Assembly: GCA_030770535.1 (NCBI GenBank)
Contig: JASVEC010000045.1
Coordinates: forward strand, 62,001 to 126,000
Source of the DNA: Batkoa obscura
Lineage: Eukaryota; Entomophthoromycota; Entomophthoromycetes; Entomophthorales; Batkoaceae
Direction of reading: 5' to 3'
Length of the DNA stretch: 64,000 nucleotides
Below the pieces are notes generated by a model that was given only the letters and a program-made list of their open reading frames with translations, ran no database searches and was not told where the DNA came from. How positions within the stretch are numbered: position 1 is the first letter of the stretch; each line of letters begins with the position of its first letter. Positions 46,802-62,481 of this stretch are shown here, one piece after another. Both the position numbers and the translations under genes were made by a program.

Positions 46802-47925
46802 TTACAAGAATTGTTCCAATTTAATGCGATGATTAGCATTCAATTTTAGCAATCCTTTAATATTTTGTTTTAAATTAGGGTCCACATTAGTATCTGATGG
46901 AAAATTCAACTCCCCTAAAGCAATTTTACGAAACATCGATGAACGAGAAACCCCATTTCCATAATGATATGGAAGATGACCATAGGTAAGTGCATATAGT
47001 ATACATCCTAAAGCCCAAGAGTCACCTTTCCTTAGATCATGACCTTTACTACTTGTGACTAATAGCTCTGGCATTAAATATTCCTCGGACCCACTTATAC
47101 TTACGTTTAAGGTAGTATTACCAAGTGTATTAATAGACAGGCCAAAATCGGTCAGTTTTACAATGTAGCGATCCTTTTGCTTCATCAGTAAAAAGTTTTC
47201 TAGCTTAATGTCCCTATGTGCCAAGTCATTTTTATGTAAATAATGGACAGCTAAAATTAATTTATCAATATAAATAATATGTTTAGGCTAATTTAGTAAT
47301 ATTCGAATATTAATAATTATATTTCAACTATTTTTGTACTAATGAAATTATTTAAATACATACCTTGAACACACTGTTGAAAAATATCTGATACTGTACT
47401 CTTGGACAATTTAAGATTATTATTTATGAAATCAAATAAATCACCATCTGCCAAGTATTCTTGAACAATAACAAGATGTTCATCAGTAATAAAAGAATCT
47501 ATCAATTTGACAATGTTTGGATGTTGATATTTTTTAAGACAATCAACTTCTTTGTTAAAAAAAGCATGATTTTCTTGATTTTTTATCATCACCTTAATGG
47601 CTACCTTTTGATCTCCGCTTTTTCTTTGTCCTAGGTATACTTTAGCAAACGCTCCTTGTCCTATTAACTTTATTATATTATAGCCATAGTTAGTTAAGTC
47701 AGGATTTAATGGGCTCCTGGGGAAGATTATGGGGGAAGCAGAAGTGGGTGTGATAGCTTCTTTATCATCAACCAGTTCAGTTTCATGACTAATATCAGGA
47801 GATAAATTTGGAGTCGGTATATTGGTATTATGCTCAACAAACTTGACATTGATACTGTCAGGTAAAGTTTTTATTGGGCTACTGAATTGCGAATCTTTAT
47901 TAGTATAGATTACAGTTTGGAACAT
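46802..47925 (-). CDS. Serine/threonine protein kinase
   Basis: Two exons (47364-47925 and 46802-47250) give 336 residues. The acceptor at about 47251 is chosen because it restores AVHYLHKNDLAHRDIKLEN in frame. The kinase domain starts near residue 80 and is complete: IGQGAFAKVYLG, VAIKVM (Lys), HRDIKLEN, DFGLS and GDSWALGCILYALTYGHLPY. The APE motif reads MPE in SEEYLMPELL. About 80 residues of Ser/Pro-rich sequence precede the domain. The catalytic residues suggest an active kinase. The combination of a short C-lobe and WALGCIL...LPYHYG recalls fungal Ran1/Vhs1/Ksp1-like kinases, but that assignment is weak. The substrate is unknown. Confidence 0.85.
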
Positions 47926-50756
47926 GATGGCATAATAAATTAAAAAGTAAGATATGAGAAGACTGTTAAAGCTGTATATTCTATATACTATGATAGATGA
48001 TGATAGATGATGATTAATAAGATTTAGTTGATTATAAATTAAAAGATCTATAAATTGGAATAAAGGTTCAAATCTTAATTAACACTAATAGCGCATTTGA
48101 ATCATTTATAAGCGATTTTAAACTGTTAATAATCCCTTAACTTTGATTGAACTTAATTGTTTTTATTGGATTTTTGATAAATTTTTTACCTTTTTGGTAG
48201 TACAAAAGTAATTCCCTTAATATATTTATCGAATAACAGTTATAATATATCTTTAAAGCAGTTATTATTGAACATTGTAGAATTAGTTAACCTATTAACT
48301 GAATTTAGTATTATGGCAAAATTTAATATATGACAGTTTTGGTGTGACTTTATTTCTTCCAATACTCCCTCATTGTATCTCATAAACAACCAATTAAATC
48401 TACTTAAGTTATTTAATGATTTAACAATTAGCCAAATAATCATAATTAACCACCCCTTATTGTAACCTGACACTTGCTTTATTCAGAAACTTTAACTAAT
48501 TTCTTAACCAAAAAACAATAAAAGTGACCAATAAAATAATCCGAATATCATTTGACATCTTAGGAGGCAATTTTTAAATTTTATGGTCCAGTTTGAAATT
48601 ATTAATTTTCGTTTTAAATCTTCACCAAAGTAAGGGTAATATTGAAATCCACTTTGCTTAGCTGTTTTAGTTTCATCACCTTAATAAGGATTGATAACTC
48701 CAGTTTAGGCTATTTAAACTTACATATTGCTTATTTTGAAAGCTTAATTTCATTTATTTTTAATATATTTCCCAAGTCATTAAGTTTTGTATTACATGAA
48801 TTAAGAATGATTTGTTACGAATAAAATAAACTTGCGTTTAGAATGTAATGAAATGTAACTTGAGAATTAAGTAATTTAAGAAATAATTGAAATTTAAAAC
48901 AAGTAACAAAAAAGAACTTTAATTTTTTAAATACAAAACAGTGGATAAACTACTGTTGTGTTATAAAAATAAATTGAGATAATATCTTAAGTGTTAATAC
49001 AAAGCCTTATCAAATTTTAATATTGAATATTAGTATAAAATAAGATAAAAAAGTACTGTAATTGGCTAAACTTTTGGCTGCTAATTTTGAAAACTACCTT
49101 TCCACAAGAGCTACCTTTTCTAGTATAAGCTTTTAAGGTAAACTAGATTTGGCTTAAAGCAGTCCTTATATTTTTTTATTAGATTGCCTTTAAACTGGTA
49201 GATTTCTTTTACATTTACAACTTAAATTTATGAAAGTAATATTTGCCCAGGAATGGCATTCGTTTATTTCAAATGCTGATTCTAATTTTTTATGAAAATG
49301 AGTTTTCCAAATGTTAATTTAATGCTGGGTTGTTATTTTAGAATGCCAAACCTCAACTGAAAAACAACTCATTCTAAAACAAATGCTGGCTAAAAAATTT
49401 TCAGTGAATTCCTTTTATGCAAAAAATAAAAATAAATGAAACCAATCAATATAAAAATTAATTGTGAACTTTAATAAGAACATAAATACTAGCATAAGAT
49501 CTAAAAATATATTTGATAATACTCTAAGATTTGTTCAAGAGATATCTTTGGCACTGAAAAAGTTCAATTCGAATAATATCAAGGTAAACTCTTTTACTAT
49601 CACCTAAAGCTTTAGAAAAAGTGTACTCAAAAGGATTAACTGAATCTGGATATTTTGAAAAGCAAACTTTATAAAATTGGCTGGATTTAGATGCCTTCGA
49701 CTTTTTTTAATCTGTCATTAATTTCTTTTATAGTGAATCTATGGTTGGAATCTTATATATGATCTATAAATTCATTATAAAATAGATTAACAACAAATCA
49801 AAAAGCTAAAGGCATATAAATACAACTGGTTCTAATAAATTACATTAATATCCGAGAAAACAAAAAAATTAACTTAAACTAATAATCCGTATATAACCTT
49901 ACTCAAAATAAATGTGACAGATTTACTAAGAATCAGTTAGTAAATCCAACTCATTTATTTTGAATAAAGTTATATTATATAAGTTGCTACTAATCATAAG
50001 TTTAGCTTTTTCAAGAATAATATGTCCAAATATAAATTTTATTTGTTTTAAAATTTTTAAAGAACAGAATCAACTTTTCGCTAATCATAAACCCCTAATT
50101 TGTACGTAACTATGCTTACCTCCATTACATTCCATGAATAGAAAGATTATAAAAAAAATAGTACCTTGCAAAAGCAAGGAAAAAAATAAACATCAACTGA
50201 GACTGATATACTATGATATAAAACCAAATAGCTTAAAGTTAATAAGATACTATGAGATGAATTTCAAAACTTTTGGATAATGAAATTTACTCGTTAAAGT
50301 ACCTATTTATTCAGATCCATAAAACCTCAACCAGTTTTGAACAAATTTCATTCTCTTAATATATTTTATATATTATTAAATAAAGCCTTAAAGAATGATT
50401 AACACGAAAAGTAATTTATTAATGATAATTATCATATTTTAGAATTCCAATATCAATGCAACCTGTTACTTATTGCTTAAAACTTAACAAAATATTGCTA
50501 TTTATTTGATTCTTTGTATAGACATATTTTAAAGAACCAAATCATTTACTAAAAATGGCAACTTTTTTTTAAAGATTAATAAAATAGAAATTACTGAATA
50601 AATCTTATAATAACAAAAATAAAAAATAAAAAATAAAATGTAAAAAATATGAAATCGAGTTTTAAAATCGAGTCATAAAAAACAGTATAAAAGCTCATCA
50701 TTTGGATAACATTATTTTTATAAATATTTACTTATATAATCAATCATTTACTTAAT
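47926..50756. other. Large gene-free stretch
   Basis: About 2.8 kb with no coding signal I can support and no MITE-A copy. This is unusual for the accessory parts of this window. Confidence 0.5.
50686..50692 (+). promoter_or_regulatory. Probable TATA box of the fourth secreted-protein gene
   Basis: TATAAAA within AGTATAAAAGCTC, 71 bases upstream of the ATG. It resembles the array promoters. Confidence 0.6.
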
Positions 50757-51167
50757 ATGAGGTTCTTTATTTTAATCGCTTCTTTCTACTTATTAGCCAT
50801 GTTGAACTTTAGCAACTCCGTTGACGGTTTTAGCTTTAAACCATGGCATCATCATAAAAGAGGTAAAACTGAAGCAGCTACCTTTTGTGGATCCTTAGTT
50901 GGTGCTGCTGCTAGTATTGTTACAGCATGTAACGCACCAGGTGTTGATAGTGCCATGGCTGCTGTCGCAGGTGGTATTGGATTTTGCAGTGCATGCGGAA
51001 CAGCCTATGTCGGATGGAAAGCAGCCCAAAAAGCAAAGATTGAAAAGGGTGAACTCACTGTCGATGGGTTTACTAAGAAACTTGCCGAAATTGTAGGTAT
51101 TATTAAGAAAGAACCTAATAATGATAAAAAGCAAAAATTAATTACCGATTATTTCCATGTGGTATAA
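50757..51167 (+). CDS. Small secreted 4-cysteine protein, separate diverged member
   Basis: An intronless ORF of 136 residues. The signal peptide (MRFFILIASFYLLAMLNFSN), the FSFKPWHHHKRG block and the cysteines at 44, 58, 77 and 80 are at exactly the same positions as in the array copies at 39-44 kb. The intervening residues have changed to other small hydrophobic ones (GSLVGAAASIV, AAVAGGIGFCSAC). The C-terminus is nine residues longer and ends QKLITDYFHVV, echoing ITDFFKKMP. Strong conservation of the signal, dibasic site and cysteines, with free change elsewhere, indicates a genuine protein family under constraint. It is on the opposite strand, 7 kb from the array, so it is an older duplicate. 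Confidence 0.85.
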   Translation: MRFFILIASFYLLAMLNFSNSVDGFSFKPWHHHKRGKTEAATFCGSLVGAAASIVTACNAPGVDSAMAAVAGGIGFCSACGTAYVGWKAAQKAKIEKGELTVDGFTKKLAEIVGIIKKEPNNDKKQKLITDYFHVV

Positions 51168-51343
51168 GCTTATAAATTAAAATAAAAGCATAACTCAAAA
51201 TCTATCTTTCATTTGTTTACTATAATATAAATAAAGCTTAGATTTTCATCTTCTATTTGTTTTTACTCAATTGTATATTGCCCTATTTTAATCAATCTTA
51301 TTATAATGATACTTTTTAAAATAATTTAAATTACCAGGAAAGA

Positions 51344-51445
51344 ATATAAAGATATATTTTTTTGTTTAGAAACTTTAATAATAATTTTTCCACTCAACTA
51401 GTGGTTAGAAATGGAAAAAGTACTGGAACTAAAAACCCACATGCG
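51344..51445 (-). repeat. MITE-A copy 22, degenerate
   Basis: The core TTTTTCCACTCAACTAGTGG is clear. The ends are eroded. Confidence 0.6.
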
Positions 51446-51461
51446 TATTTCTTAATAAATC

Positions 51462-51567
51462 ATATAGGGTTGTTTTTTTTGGTTTCATTATTTTTCCATT
51501 TTTTAAGCGCTATTTGAGTGGAAAAACTGTTAGTAAAATTCTTAAACACAAAATACATCCCCCAAAT
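51462..51567 (+). repeat. MITE-A copy 23
   Basis: It starts ATATAGGGTTG plus a T-run and ends ATACATCCCCCAAATA. Confidence 0.9.
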
Positions 51568-51686
51568 AGTATTTTAAGTTTTAATTTTTTACTAAATATT
51601 ATAAACAAAGTATAATTTGTAAACATTTAAAAAAAAACTCATAGAAAAATAGTTTCAAAGGGTTAGATAAAATAAAGAATGGAACT

Positions 51687-51792
51687 ATATGAGGATGGTT
51701 TTTTTGGCTTCATTACTTTTTCCATCTTTTAAGCGCTATTTGAATGAAAAATTGTTAGTAAAACTCTTAAATATAAAAATACATCCTGATAT
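51687..51792 (+). repeat. MITE-A copy 24
   Basis: It starts ATATGAGGATGG plus a T-run and ends ATACATCCTGATAT. It lies 17 bases upstream of the truncated receptor relic. Confidence 0.9.
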
Positions 51793-51808
51793 TATTTACA
51801 TAATTAGT

Positions 51809-51990
51809 ATGACTTGTTCAATCCTTTACTTTTTATTAGAAAGGGTATTCTATTATCCAATACTCTTGATAATAAAAATCTGTTAGCTATTTTTTACTTT
51901 GCTACTTCTCTGTTTTTTCTAACTGAAGTTAATCATGGCATCAACTGTTATTGTATTTACACATATAGAGATTTGAATAGAGGCTGGAAG
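51809..51990 (+). pseudogene. 3' remnant of a 7TM receptor gene
   Basis: The stretch aligns with the sixth and seventh helices of the intact receptor at 52607-53512, matching its bases 53288-53470. Shared segments include CAATCCTTTAC/CTTTTTATTAGAA, the TTGCTACTT/TTACTGCTATTTGCTTTCT region and TTATTGTATTTACACATA. Only this last fifth of the gene is present; the upstream part ends near a MITE-A copy (51687-51792). Frame changes relative to the intact gene show it is not functional. Confidence 0.7.
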
Positions 51991-52606
51991 GTTTCTTAGG
52001 GTAGTTAAAATACTATTTGTTTAGCTTCTATGGAACGAATTTTTTTAAAAATTACTGCAAAATGCTATAAAAAAAAGACTCTATATAAATTATAATAAAA
52101 ATAGTTTTTAATAGTTTAATAGTTTGATAGTAAATTATATTACTTTAAGTCTATAAGACATTTAAAAAAGTAGAGCAGAGTATATTTTAACAAAGACTTC
52201 ATTTTTGCTACAAACAAAAATAATAAGCATAATATTTATATTAAAAGTCGAACTTTTAATATTTTATAAGATGTTCCTAATTTTTACATAAATCATTTGA
52301 GAACATGGAGTAATATATCATGAGTTTAATAAGGTATTTGAATTATATTATAAAAGGCAAACTTTTATATCATAAACAGTAAAAAACAAATTGTTTTAAT
52401 AGTATTCAACAATAATGGTTATAGATAGGAATTGAAGATAGGAGAGACTCTAAATTCAACTATACATTTTAAAGTTGGAACATCTAAATTGAATAACAAG
52501 AACTAATTAAAATCAGAATAGTTTCTAATACAAGTGATATATATTGGAAATAAAAAATTATATTTACAACTCTTTATTGTATAGTTTTTTAAAATATTAA
52601 ATTATT

Positions 52607-53512
52607 ATGAATTACCCTGCAGCTCACGCTTCATTAGTTTTAGTTACAAGTATAGCCTTTATAGCTAATTTCTTTTTAATATTTTTTGCATCTAAAGTTC
52701 CAAAAAAGAGTAAAGATATTATTTTGATTATTATGATAGCTTCAGTAGAGTATCTTGGCCCAACATTGATTATTATTGAAGCGATTTATAAAAGGAGTAC
52801 CGGTCATAGGTTTATTGAAATGGATGCAGGATGTAACACATCTGGTTTTCTTTACTTATTTACTATTTTTATTGAGATGGCGTTAAGTGCTTTATTAGCA
52901 GTCGAAAGGTTGTCTTTTTTTGTAGCTTCAAAAATTATTAATGGTTTACGGCTTTATTTAACTATTAGTTCCTTAATGTTAATTACATTACTCATTTCTA
53001 ATTCAGCTACCAATAACTTCGAATTAACTGAAGATAGGTTTACTTGTATATTTAATGTCACAAACTCTGTTTTAGCCAGCTTTACTTTTTTTTATTCTCT
53101 GATTATTGGTAGTATTAATCTAACTCTTGTGATAAGTTGTTATTATCAAATAACGAGAAAAGTCAACAACACCCAAAATTTCCTCAATTTAAATGATACA
53201 AACAATGAGACTTTGAAATTTCAATCAAGAGCTTTCGAAAATGCAGTTTGCAAGATATTCATTATATTATCTATTTATGGGATAAGTATGGCTTTCTCAA
53301 TCCTTTCTTTCTTATTAGAAGGGGTGTTTCATTACTCTGGTAATTTACAGCATAAAGGTTTGCTTACTGTGTTCCATTTTATTACTGCTATTTGCTTTCT
53401 TGTTGGTGTTATTACAACTTCAATTGTTATCTTATTTACACATACTGGAATTTCGATAGAAGCTGAGAAGTTTTTAAAGAAGGTTAAAAGGTTATTTTCT
53501 ATGTGTTTATAA
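52607..53512 (+). CDS. Seven-transmembrane G-protein-coupled receptor (rhodopsin-like plan)
   Basis: An intronless ORF of 301 residues with seven hydrophobic segments at about 9-29, 38-60, 80-100, 115-132, 155-180, 215-240 and 255-280. An ERL triplet at the end of helix 3 (residues 100-102, in LLAVERLSFF) is placed like the E/DRY motif of rhodopsin-like receptors. C76 before helix 3 and C147 in the loop before helix 5 could form the usual disulphide. The third intracellular loop is short and Asn-rich. It is unrelated in sequence to the intron-containing receptor pair at 9-11.5 kb. The ligand is unknown. The family has at least one relic nearby (51809-51990). Confidence 0.8.
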   Translation: MNYPAAHASLVLVTSIAFIANFFLIFFASKVPKKSKDIILIIMIASVEYLGPTLIIIEAIYKRSTGHRFIEMDAGCNTSGFLYLFTIFIEMALSALLAVERLSFFVASKIINGLRLYLTISSLMLITLLISNSATNNFELTEDRFTCIFNVTNSVLASFTFFYSLIIGSINLTLVISCYYQITRKVNNTQNFLNLNDTNNETLKFQSRAFENAVCKIFIILSIYGISMAFSILSFLLEGVFHYSGNLQHKGLLTVFHFITAICFLVGVITTSIVILFTHTGISIEAEKFLKKVKRLFSMCL

Positions 53513-53629
53513 TTATAAAAAGTATTTCATAGTTGAATTTAATTATTTTCACTTTTTCATACTTAAAATTCTTTCAAACTTTATTTAGGTATATATTTGA
53601 TGTTATTATAAGACATTAAAAGGAAGAAC

Positions 53630-53733
53630 ATATGGGGATATTTTTTTTAACTTATAGCTTTTTCCATTTTTAAGTGCTAGTTGAGTGGAGAAATTCTTAG
53701 CAAAATTCTTGAACACAAAACACACCCCCATAT
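53630..53733 (+). repeat. MITE-A copy 25
   Basis: It starts ATATGGGGATA plus a T-run and ends ACACACCCCCATATG. Confidence 0.9.
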
Positions 53734-53848
53734 GGATGTCTTTGTTTATTATTTTGTTCATTTTTAATGTACCATAAAATTGCAAAAATATTTACAAAAC
53801 ATTAAAACAAAAAGAACATTATGATGCTTTATTTTAAAACACATAATA

Positions 53849-53953
53849 ATATGGGGATGTTTTTTTCGACTTCATTACTTTTTCCATCTTTTAAGCGCTA
53901 TTTGAATGAAAAATTGCTAGTAAAATCCTTAAATACAGAAATACATCATCATA
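53849..53953 (+). repeat. MITE-A copy 26
   Basis: It starts ATATGGGGATG and ends ATACATCATCATATG. The last bases are also the first of copy 27. Confidence 0.95.
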
Positions 53954-54057
53954 TGGGAGTGTTTTTTTTGACTTCATTATTTTTTCCATTTTTAAGCACT
54001 ATTTAAAGCGGAAAAATTGTTAGTAAAATCCTTAAACACAAAAATACATCCCCATAT
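53951..54057 (+). repeat. MITE-A copy 27
   Basis: It starts ATATGGGAGTG and ends ATACATCCCCATATG. It is directly fused to copy 26 in the same orientation. Confidence 0.95.
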
Positions 54058-54384
54058 GTATGTAATTTAAGTAACTGATTTCTATAAAAAATAGCATATA
54101 AAAGATAACATGTTTCATTTATGGCTTTTTTCAATAAATGCAGAATAGCAAGTTTTAAATGTTAGTGTAATAAATTAATTGAAAGCGGTTAAACGTAACT
54201 ACTAAAATTTGTCAAAATTTAACCAAGTTACTATGAAAATTAAATTAAAAAATGTTTAACCAATAGTATACCTTAAATTTCACTACCAACCCAAAAAAAA
54301 ATTTTGCTTCGAAACTAGAATAAGTTAAAAAATACAGACACCTTAAACCGTGAACAAATTCTTTAAAACTCTGAGGTTAAATAA

Positions 54385-56065
<1,681 letters not shown>

Positions 56066-56167
56066 TAATAAAATTAATTAGATATATTATATTCTAGAGA
56101 TCAGGTATATTATATATTACATCATACTATATTATATCAAATACATTGTATGATATATTATGTGATT

Positions 56168-58842
<2,675 letters not shown>

Positions 58843-59038
58843 TTTTTTTTCTAATTTTACAAGTCTAAAAAATGTCATCAATTAGTAAGTAATAAGAAAC
58901 TGATAGTTAATTTGATTTAGGCAATTTTTGCAAACCTAAAATTCGAATCCAAACCAAAATTTTCATCAATTTTCGAAACTTGTTTTTTTAATAATAATAC
59001 CACCATTATCAATTAAAGAAATAAAGAGTTAAACCAAA

Positions 59039-59852
59039 ATGGTCCGTCAGTTAAAGCATCACGAAAAGAAGTTATTAAAGAAGGTTGATTTTTTAAATTG
59101 GAAGAGTACAAATAATATTCGAGAAATTGAAGTTTTGAGAAGATATCATGTTCAAAACCGAGAAGATTATACCAAGTAATTACAAGCTAATAAACCATTA
59201 ATTTATAATCTAATTCATATAGATATAATAAAATCTGTGGCCATATACAAATGGTAATTAACAAGTTAAGTTTGTTAAGTGATAAAGATGAATATCGTCG
59301 TGAGAAAGAGCAAGCTTTATTAGAAAAATGTTATAATATGGCCCTTATTACAAGTAAATCTTCCATATCAGTATTAGATAAAATTACTGTTTCTGCATTT
59401 TGCAGGTAAAACAAAAAATTTATTGAAAATTATAATAGTATGTTAAATGTTATTATAATAATAGGAGAAGATTACCAGTTATTATGTGTCGATTAAAGAT
59501 GAGCGAAACTGTCAAAGAAGCCACTAGATTTATTGAACAAGGCCGTAAAGAATTTATCTATTAATAAATTTCAATAAAATGCTTAAATTTGAATTTAGAT
59601 GTTCGCGTTGGACCAGATTGTATTACTGATCCAGCTTATTTAGTTACACGGTAAACTTGACTAGTATTTTTATAGTAATCAATTAAACATTTTATAGCTC
59701 AATGGAAGATTTTGTTACATGGGTAGATACTTCTAAGATTAAGAGAAAGATTATGAAATATAATGATAAGGTAAAAGAGAATTTAAATAATAATATAATA
59801 ATTTTTACTAATTTAATCTATTTCTTAGTTGGATGATTATGATCTTTTATAA
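59039..59852 (+). CDS. IMP3: U3 snoRNP protein IMP3
   Basis: Six exons (59039-59175, 59223-59405, 59465-59544, 59599-59650, 59698-59770, 59829-59852) give 182 residues, matching the family's 183 or so. IMP3 is an S4-domain protein that helps U3 snoRNA pair with pre-rRNA in the nucleolar small-subunit processome. The start is [19 protein letters not shown], followed by [15 protein letters not shown] and [17 protein letters not shown]. The S4 RNA-binding core is [19 protein letters not shown] with [19 protein letters not shown], then [17 protein letters not shown] and the short acidic end LDDYDLL. It ends 82 bases from the convergent lipase gene. Confidence 0.96.
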
Positions 59853-59933
59853 ATTTAACCCTTTGTCTTTTGATTTATAGAATAAAAAAATATTATTAAA
59901 ATAGAAACGTTTTATTTTTTTAATAATTTACTA

Positions 59934-60971
59934 TTAGCAATAGGTGCCCATAGGTATATTCCACACTTTAAGATGCATATTTAAATTTAATAAATAAGAC
60001 CTTGAAGCTGAACACATTGGATCTTCTTTTAAGTCATCATTACATAAAATAGTAGTTTTAGGATCTGAAATATATAACTCATTACCATGGTGATGGAAAC
60101 CTAAAATAGCAGGAGGAGAATGAGGAATAGGATCATTTCTATTAGTAACACGAATAATTTTTAACTGATTTTGTTGAATCAAATTCACAAAATTACTATT
60201 CCCTATTCTTGGTTGACCATAGGTATAAACTGATAAGTCATTACTATTTAAATCAAATTCTTGCTTTAAATATAAAGCTGCTAATACCGCCATTGAACCC
60301 CCCAAACTATGACCAGTTAGAATAATATGATAATCTTTGTACTTGCTATCTTTTGAATATAACTTTTTTAAACTTAATGTGATATTCTTTTTCAATGACT
60401 CACTACACTGAAAAAAGCCCCTATGAATTCTAATATTATTTTTATTATCACTTTTAGTTCCATTATACGCTTCAACTAACTGATAATTCAATTTGAAAAG
60501 TTTAAAGTCTGAGATAAAGTTATGGAATTGATTGCTACCGCGAAAAGAAATTATAATTTTTTTTTCTATTTCATTAAGGGCTATAAAACTTCTTGTTTTT
60601 ATACTTTTATTTTCAAATAAATCAATAATTTGAACTGTTTGATTTGGATTTAACTTACAGTGTAAATCACAATTCCATTGTTTAATAGTAGAAATATCTT
60701 TACAATAAGCTGCCCCAGCATAATGGGCATAGTATTTGGCTTCTTCAATTACACTAAAAGGTGCAAGTTTTAGTTGACGATTGGACTTTTTTTTATTAAA
60801 ATAATCCCAAAAACTACTACTTTCTTTAGTTCCTTCTATAGTTCCTTCTATAGTTGTATTATTTGATAAAGTATTGTTATTCAATGTAATATTATTATTA
60901 TTATAAAAAGGCCATATCAAAAAAGAATGAATTGTTGAACAATAAAAATAAATAAACAACAAGAAATTCAT
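59934..60971 (-). CDS. Secreted class 3 lipase (Lipase_3, alpha/beta hydrolase)
   Basis: An intronless ORF of 345 residues. A hydrophobic N-terminus (residues 1-20, MNFLLFIYFYCSTIHSFLIW) is a likely signal peptide, followed by an Asn/Thr-rich linker with a repeated IEGT. The catalytic domain shows AYYAGAAYC-type packing (84-90), KIIISFRGS (138-146), the nucleophile elbow GHSLGG (220-225, Ser222), YTYGQPRIGN (249-258), Asp280 in NRNDPIPHSPP and a late His (333) in NMHLKVW, completing the triad. Such enzymes hydrolyse triacylglycerols or related esters outside the cell. Many N-x-S/T sites support secretion. Two decayed relatives lie at 13960-15062 and 30164-31170. Confidence 0.92.
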   Translation of the reverse strand: MNFLLFIYFYCSTIHSFLIWPFYNNNNITLNNNTLSNNTTIEGTIEGTKESSSFWDYFNKKKSNRQLKLAPFSVIEEAKYYAHYAGAAYCKDISTIKQWNCDLHCKLNPNQTVQIIDLFENKSIKTRSFIALNEIEKKIIISFRGSNQFHNFISDFKLFKLNYQLVEAYNGTKSDNKNNIRIHRGFFQCSESLKKNITLSLKKLYSKDSKYKDYHIILTGHSLGGSMAVLAALYLKQEFDLNSNDLSVYTYGQPRIGNSNFVNLIQQNQLKIIRVTNRNDPIPHSPPAILGFHHHGNELYISDPKTTILCNDDLKEDPMCSASRSYLLNLNMHLKVWNIPMGTYC

Positions 60972-61607
60972 GTTAATCTCAATTAATTAGAACTTAAACT
61001 ATTGAAATGTTAAAAAGTAAATAAAAAAAACAAAAAAATAAGAAATAAAATTGAGTTTATTTTGTTAACTTATTGCTATTAACATTTAATGAATTAAAAA
61101 TAAATCATCATTTATTAATAACCCTTAAGGATTACTATTTTTAGTATCTTTTCACCAATTCTTTTATTGAAATTATAAATAGTTAATATATAGTTATTCT
61201 TCAATTCATTGGATTTTCCAATTATTAGATAGTTTACCTTATTTGGTAAGCTAATATTAGAGAAGTAGCGGACTAACCTAGATTATTTATTTCTTAATGT
61301 TCAATATTAAGGTTACTCCGAAGTAGTAATTATAAAAAATAGTGGGATATCAAAGATTGTGTAAGATTATCCCATACCCCTAGTATTATTTACTTAACTT
61401 TATAGTTTTCTTAATAATCATAAACTTAATAGGGGGGATATTGAAGCAGATAAGAAACTAATATAAATAATTAAAAATACATTATATAATACTTTCTTAA
61501 TTAATCTGCTTTGCTTGAATATTATGCTACTTTTTTATAATTTTATAATTTTATAATTTTATAACTATAAACTAATAGTCGGATTAAACTAATTATGTTT
61601 AAATAAT

Positions 61608-61704
61608 ATATTAGGATGTATTTTATTTAATTTTATAATTATTCTATTCAAACAGTATTTAAAAAATAAAAAAAGTGATGAAATCAAAAAAAACATCCGC
61701 AAAT
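61608..61704 (-). repeat. MITE-A copy 28, shortened
   Basis: It starts ATATTAGGATGTATTTTA and ends AACATCCGCAAAT. The interior is partly lost. Confidence 0.75.
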
Positions 61705-62332
61705 CTTGGTAATTGATATTACAAATTTAAAAATTGGTATTTAAATGTAGTTAAAACAATAAAAATATATGTAATTATAAGAAGCTAGATTATTAATATC
61801 TTAATTATTTTTATTGTCAATTAAGATAGATATTTAAACAATATAAGATAAACCAATTTTTTAATTATCTTTACTTTTTTTAAATGTTTAATTACTATCT
61901 TTTAATTATTACATTTATTTCAATTATTCTCCCTTATATTGTCATAAAAACCTCAAATAGAGATAAAATCAATAAAGAATATTATAAAGCAGCCTTTATG
62001 ACTTTATTTTTAATTATATGATATTATTGTATACAAGTTTAAAGTGTTTAGTATAATAATCGGACTCCAAACAAATATATAAGATGTATTCTATTGGCTA
62101 CTCCCATTCTTTTATTTATGATTACTCCATGTATTCTATTTTCTTTGTTATTGCGACAAATTAAAGATTATCCATTTTCAGATGAGGAGTAAAGTCATTG
62201 TCTATTTTTAAATTTAGTAGATTAATCCTTTTTTTAATAATAAAAATTATATTAAAATAATTAACTACTACCAGATAACTATTTTAATTTATAAGCTGAG
62301 TAAAAATTCCATTTCTTATATTGTGAAATTGT

Positions 62333-62439
62333 AAATGGAGATGTATTTTTGTGTTTAAGAATTTTACTAACAAATTTTCCGCTTAAATAGTGCTTAAAAA
62401 ATGAAAGAAGTAATGAAGTCAAAAAAAACACTCCCAAAT
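62333..62439 (-). repeat. MITE-A copy 29
   Basis: It starts AAATGGAGATGTATTTTTGTG and ends AACACTCCCAAAT. Confidence 0.9.
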
Positions 62440-62481
62440 GTTATTTTTATAGTAATTAATATTTTATAGAATGAATTTTTA

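Larger units (their letters stand above)
51168..52606. other. Stretch with MITE-A copies and a receptor relic
   Basis: MITE-A copies lie at 51344, 51462 and 51687, and a receptor relic at 51809-51990. The rest, to 52606, is AT-rich without features. Confidence 0.6.
53513..54384. other. Intergenic stretch with three MITE-A copies
   Basis: One single copy (53630) and a head-to-tail tandem pair (53849-54057) lie upstream of the SRPK gene. Confidence 0.7.

Noticed and set aside
50895-51134. Other-frame ORFs inside the fourth secreted-protein gene
   Set aside because: Shadows of the 50757-51167 gene; they lack the signal peptide and cysteine pattern.
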